A DNA stretch of 64,000 nucleotides from Nonomuraea jabiensis (GTDB lineage: Bacteria > Actinomycetota > Actinomycetes > Streptosporangiales > Streptosporangiaceae): positions 10,986,501 to 11,050,500 of the forward strand of contig NZ_JACHMB010000001.1 of assembly GCF_014204795.1 (NCBI RefSeq), given 5' to 3'. Below are positions 61,474 through 64,000 of the stretch, in pieces. Within the stretch, counting starts at the first letter, position 1; the number at the start of each line of letters is the position of its first letter. The notes under the pieces were generated by a model. That model did no database searches. It was not told the DNA's origin and saw only the letters and a program-made list of their open reading frames with translations. The translations under genes and the position numbers were made by a program.

Positions 61474-61872
61474 CTATATGCGCATCACCGAGAGCACTGC
61501 GAGACCCGGTGCCGGGCGGCGCGGCGGCGCCCTGGCCGCCGTACGCGCCGGGGACCCCCAGCCGCCCATCCCCGCACGCCAGCAGAGCATGGCGGCCCAG
61601 ACGACCGCGATCAGAAGCGCGACGGCCGAGGTGAGCACGGCCAGGCACACGTCGCTCGGATCGAACCCGACCGCGTCCCGCGAACAGATCGCGGGCTCGC
61701 TCCGGTCCATCCCGAAAGACTCCACGGAAGCGGCGTGAACGTGCGAGCCTTGAGTGACGGCGCCACCATGGTGAGAGCCGAGATGCCCGAGCGTGTGCAT
61801 GCCGGCCACGCCGAACGCGATCAGCAGGGGCAGCAGCCAGGGGAGGCCGGGCAGGAGCAACCGCCGTGCCAC
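61474..61872 (-). CDS. DUF6153 family membrane protein
   Basis: A 132-aa protein with a hydrophobic start (LLLPGLPWLLPLLIAFGVAG), a His-rich stretch (MHTLGHLGSHHGGAVTQG) and a second TM (VCLAVLTSAVALLIAVVWAA). Cys residues CLAVL and MLCW are present. I recognise it as DUF6153, which commonly sits beside DUF305 and may handle copper with it; the role is unproven. GTG start. It lies 78 bp before the DUF305 gene, probably in one transcript. Confidence 0.75.
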   Translation of the reverse strand: MARRLLLPGLPWLLPLLIAFGVAGMHTLGHLGSHHGGAVTQGSHVHAASVESFGMDRSEPAICSRDAVGFDPSDVCLAVLTSAVALLIAVVWAAMLCWRAGMGGWGSPARTAARAPPRRPAPGLAVLSVMRI

Positions 61873-61945
61873 GCGCTCCCCCCCTCACACCTGCCGACCT
61901 TTGGTATTCGCGCCAGGATAGCCACCGACATCACCGCCCAGAACA

Positions 61946-61960
61946 ACTATGAGTCATAGT
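61946..61960. promoter_or_regulatory. Perfect 15-bp palindrome upstream of DUF6153/DUF305
   Basis: ACTATGAGTCATAGT is perfectly palindromic around a central G and AT-rich, 74 bp upstream of the DUF6153 start and within the 291-bp divergent region to the NlpC/P60 gene. It is an operator candidate. The rest of this region (61873-62163) shows only a GAGGAGG ribosome site for the NlpC gene. Confidence 0.6.
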
Positions 61961-62163
61961 AATAGATGTCCCCAGCAGAATGGGTCTGCCGTTGAACGCC
62001 GGAGGCGCGGTGCGCGTATCTCCCCTTGGACCGGCGTGATCATTGCCCAACACCAGGTAGTACCCGCCGTTCCGGATCTTCGATGCCGCAAACAGGCCAG
62101 ACAGCCCTTTCACTTCTGTACTATTTCGCCCCAGGTTCTGGAGATTTACGAGGAGGCGTCGTA

Positions 62164-63144
62164 GTGGCCCTGCCGACAAGGCTTGGACGAACAGCGGCGG
62201 CCGCGGCCCTGTCCATGGTCGCACTGGCCGCCACTCCCGGCGCCGCCGTGGCCGAGCCGTCGCCGGCCAAGGCCCGGGCCAAGCTCGTGAAGCTGAACGA
62301 GCAGGCCGACCAGGTGGTCGAGCGGTACAACCAGGCCACGGAGGCGTACAAGAAGGCCAAGAAGAAGTACGGCACCCTCAACACCGAGCTCCGCCTGAAG
62401 GACGCCCGAGCCGTCGCCCTGCGCGACGACCTCGTCCGGCTGGCCGTCAACGACTACCAGTTCGGCCGGCTCAGGGGGTGGGAGCGGTTCGCCGGCCAGG
62501 CCGATCCCCAGGCGATCCTCAACAGCATGGCCTCCTTCCAGGAGATGACCGAGTCCCGGGCGGCCAAGATCCGCGCCTACGAGGCGGCCACCAAGGAACT
62601 GCGCGACCGGCGCAACGACGCCAAGACCACCCTGGCCGAGGCCGACGCCGCGCGTGACAAGGTCAGCGACGAAAAGTCCAAGATCGAGAAGCTGATCGCC
62701 GAGCAGACCAAGCTGCTGCGCAGGCTGGGCGCCTTCAAGACCGGCGACCCCAACAGCGCCGGCATCAAATACACGGGCCCGGCCTCCGGCAACGCCCGCG
62801 TGGCGCTGCAGTTCGCCTTCGCCCAGGTGGGCAAGCCGTACCGGTTCGGCGGCACCGGACCGGGCTCCTACGACTGCTCCGGCCTGACCCAGGCCGCCTG
62901 GCGGCAGGCGGGGGTCGAGCTGCCCCGTACGACCTGGACCCAGTGGAGCTGGGGCTCCGCCCGCCGCGTCCCCCTGAACGCGTTGCAGCCCGGGGACCTG
63001 CTCTTCAGCAAGGGGCTGGGGCACATGGGCATGTACGCCGGCAACGGCAAGATGGTGCACGCGCCGCAGACCGGGGACGTCATCAAGGTCGTCAATCTGG
63101 ACGACTACTGGCGCACCCGCCTGCTCGGCGCGGTCCGCCCCTGA
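62164..63144 (+). CDS. Secreted NlpC/P60 peptidoglycan endopeptidase
   Basis: A 326-aa secreted hydrolase. Signal peptide: RTAAAAALSMVALAATPG. Residues ~32-200 are coiled coil (LVKLNEQADQVVERYNQATE, RLGRLGAF-type repeats), as in RipA/CwlO-like enzymes, where the coiled coil autoinhibits or binds FtsEX. The catalytic NlpC/P60 domain has Cys238 in YDCSGLTQAAW, a His in KGLGHMGMYAGNGKMVHAP and the polar third residue after it. GTG 62164 follows GAGGAGG. It cuts stem peptides during wall remodelling. Confidence 0.93.
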   Translation: MALPTRLGRTAAAAALSMVALAATPGAAVAEPSPAKARAKLVKLNEQADQVVERYNQATEAYKKAKKKYGTLNTELRLKDARAVALRDDLVRLAVNDYQFGRLRGWERFAGQADPQAILNSMASFQEMTESRAAKIRAYEAATKELRDRRNDAKTTLAEADAARDKVSDEKSKIEKLIAEQTKLLRRLGAFKTGDPNSAGIKYTGPASGNARVALQFAFAQVGKPYRFGGTGPGSYDCSGLTQAAWRQAGVELPRTTWTQWSWGSARRVPLNALQPGDLLFSKGLGHMGMYAGNGKMVHAPQTGDVIKVVNLDDYWRTRLLGAVRP

Positions 63145-63154
63145 CCGGGGTGCT

Positions 63155-63805
63155 CTACGTGGTCCGGTGAGCCCGCCCGAGGAGGTGCGCGAGGGCGGGG
63201 ACGGGCGGCTGCGGCGCGAAGGCGAACCGCTCGACCTCGTCCACGGCGAAGCCCGCCCGCCGGATCGCGGCGAGCGTGTCGCGGTTGGGGCTGCACCCTC
63301 CGGCCATGCGCCGCCACAGCGGGGTGATCGCGTCCTGGAAAAGGCCGAGCGCCGGGTTGGACGATCGTACGTGCTCGTAGAAGCGCAGCTCCCCGCCCGG
63401 CCTGAGCACCCGGACGATCTCGGCCAGCGCCGCCGGGGGCGAGGGCACGCTGCACAGCACGAGCGAGACCACGGCGGCGTCGAACCCGTGGTCCTCGCCC
63501 GGCAGGGCCTCGGCGTGCCCGGCCACGACCCGCACGGGCACGGGCGCCGAGGCGGCCTCGGCCTCGGCGAAGCGGCGCAGGGTGTCCTCCGGTTCGACCG
63601 CGACCACTTCGCTGACCGTCTTGGGATAGTGGGCGAAGTTGCGGCCGTTGCCGGCGCCGATCTCGATCACCCGGCCCTCCAGCCCGTCGAGAAGCCGTTT
63701 TCGGTGCTCCCGGCCGCCGCGCTGGTCTGCGGCGGCGGAGGTCTCGACGTACACGCGGGCCAGGCGGGGGTGCTGAAATCCGGACAGGTCAGTCACGACG
63801 GTCAC
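63155..63805 (-). CDS. Class I SAM-dependent methyltransferase
   Basis: A 216-aa enzyme of the UbiE/Methyltransf_11 type. Motif I is VIEIGAGNGRNFAHY and the acidic ribose-binding residue is in VVAVEPEDTL. Motif II is GFDAAVVSLVLCSVP, followed by RVLRPGGELRFYEHV. The substrate is unknown; the EHVRSSNPALG segment is common in uncharacterised phospholipid or quinone methyltransferase-like proteins. Its stop is 10 bp from the NlpC stop on the other strand. Confidence 0.9.
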   Translation of the reverse strand: MTVVTDLSGFQHPRLARVYVETSAAADQRGGREHRKRLLDGLEGRVIEIGAGNGRNFAHYPKTVSEVVAVEPEDTLRRFAEAEAASAPVPVRVVAGHAEALPGEDHGFDAAVVSLVLCSVPSPPAALAEIVRVLRPGGELRFYEHVRSSNPALGLFQDAITPLWRRMAGGCSPNRDTLAAIRRAGFAVDEVERFAFAPQPPVPALAHLLGRAHRTT

Positions 63806-64000
63806 CTCTGTTAGCGGGCTGTCGTCTTCCAGACTGGCTCACGACGGACGACAACGGCCGGGCGAGCGGCGCGGTCCGGGGCGTGCCACCGTCACACGGG
63901 CCGGGGACGTGCGACCGTCTTACGGCCGGCGAGGCCCTGCGGGCGCGTCCAGACAGGGCGCGGCTGTGCGGGGGCGGCTCGACGTGATCACGCTCGACCG

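Noticed and set aside
61961..62160. Possible c-di-AMP (ydaO-type) riboswitch before the NlpC/P60 gene
   Set aside because: Such riboswitches often precede actinobacterial wall-hydrolase genes, but I could not find the conserved internal loops or pairing. The leader is also short.

Overview
The window is high-GC actinobacterial DNA. Codon use, GTG/TTG starts, many TetR regulators and a group 1h [NiFe]-hydrogenase all fit a filamentous actinomycete; a Streptosporangiales-like host is my inference from overall gene flavour, not something the sequence proves.

Region 1 (1-16.0 kb) is a carbohydrate-scavenging zone in partial decay. Intact genes are a sugar ABC ATPase (cut by the window edge), a secreted PL9-like pectate lyase, a GH43 enzyme with FIVAR repeats and CBM35, a secreted sialidase, a DapA/NanA-type aldolase and a GntR/FadR regulator. 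Between them lie broken remains of a GH13 glucosidase, a gluconokinase, a CBM32 domain, a GH53 galactanase and an acyl-CoA dehydrogenase tail. A 15-bp near-palindrome (GGACGTAGGATGTCC and variants) occurs four times around the sialidase, the aldolase and the GntR gene and looks like the operator of a local sialic-acid-type regulon.

Region 2 (16.0-27.5 kb) is mosaic. Small actinobacterial hypotheticals, an unrecognised two-gene pair, a DUF6247 gene with a broken toxin-like partner, a set of short iterated repeats and a deleted tyrosine integrase suggest old mobile-element traffic. Embedded in it is a complete export/sensing module: lipoprotein, membrane-fusion adaptor, MacB-type ATPase and permease, and a convergent LuxR/HisKA_3 two-component system.

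Region 3 (27.5-36.5 kb) holds an acyl-CoA dehydrogenase, three TetR/Ohr genes with clear operators, a secreted clan GH-A glycosidase with PA14, a phosphotransferase, and a P450 served by a ferredoxin fused to its own reductase.

Region 4 (36.5-50.4 kb) is a high-affinity H2-oxidising hydrogenase locus: hypF, hhyS, hhyL, a NifU-like protein, DUF5947, a 72-aa protein, DUF6084, an uncharacterised protein, a maturation protease, a 35-aa membrane protein, hypA, hypC, hypD and hypE. They are almost all overlapping or tightly spaced. A convergent SIS - HypC-like - SIS operon follows. hypB is not in the window.

Region 5 (50.5-64 kb) has DinB, MFS, alpha/beta-hydrolase, DUF305/DUF6153, NlpC/P60 and methyltransferase genes. 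Its centrepiece (53.2-60.7 kb) is a candidate conflict/defence system: a divergent HTH-nSTAND-WD40 protein facing a translationally coupled TIR-TIR-GUN4, multi-repeat SPFH and membrane-TIR operon. This is the best candidate here for an undescribed system.
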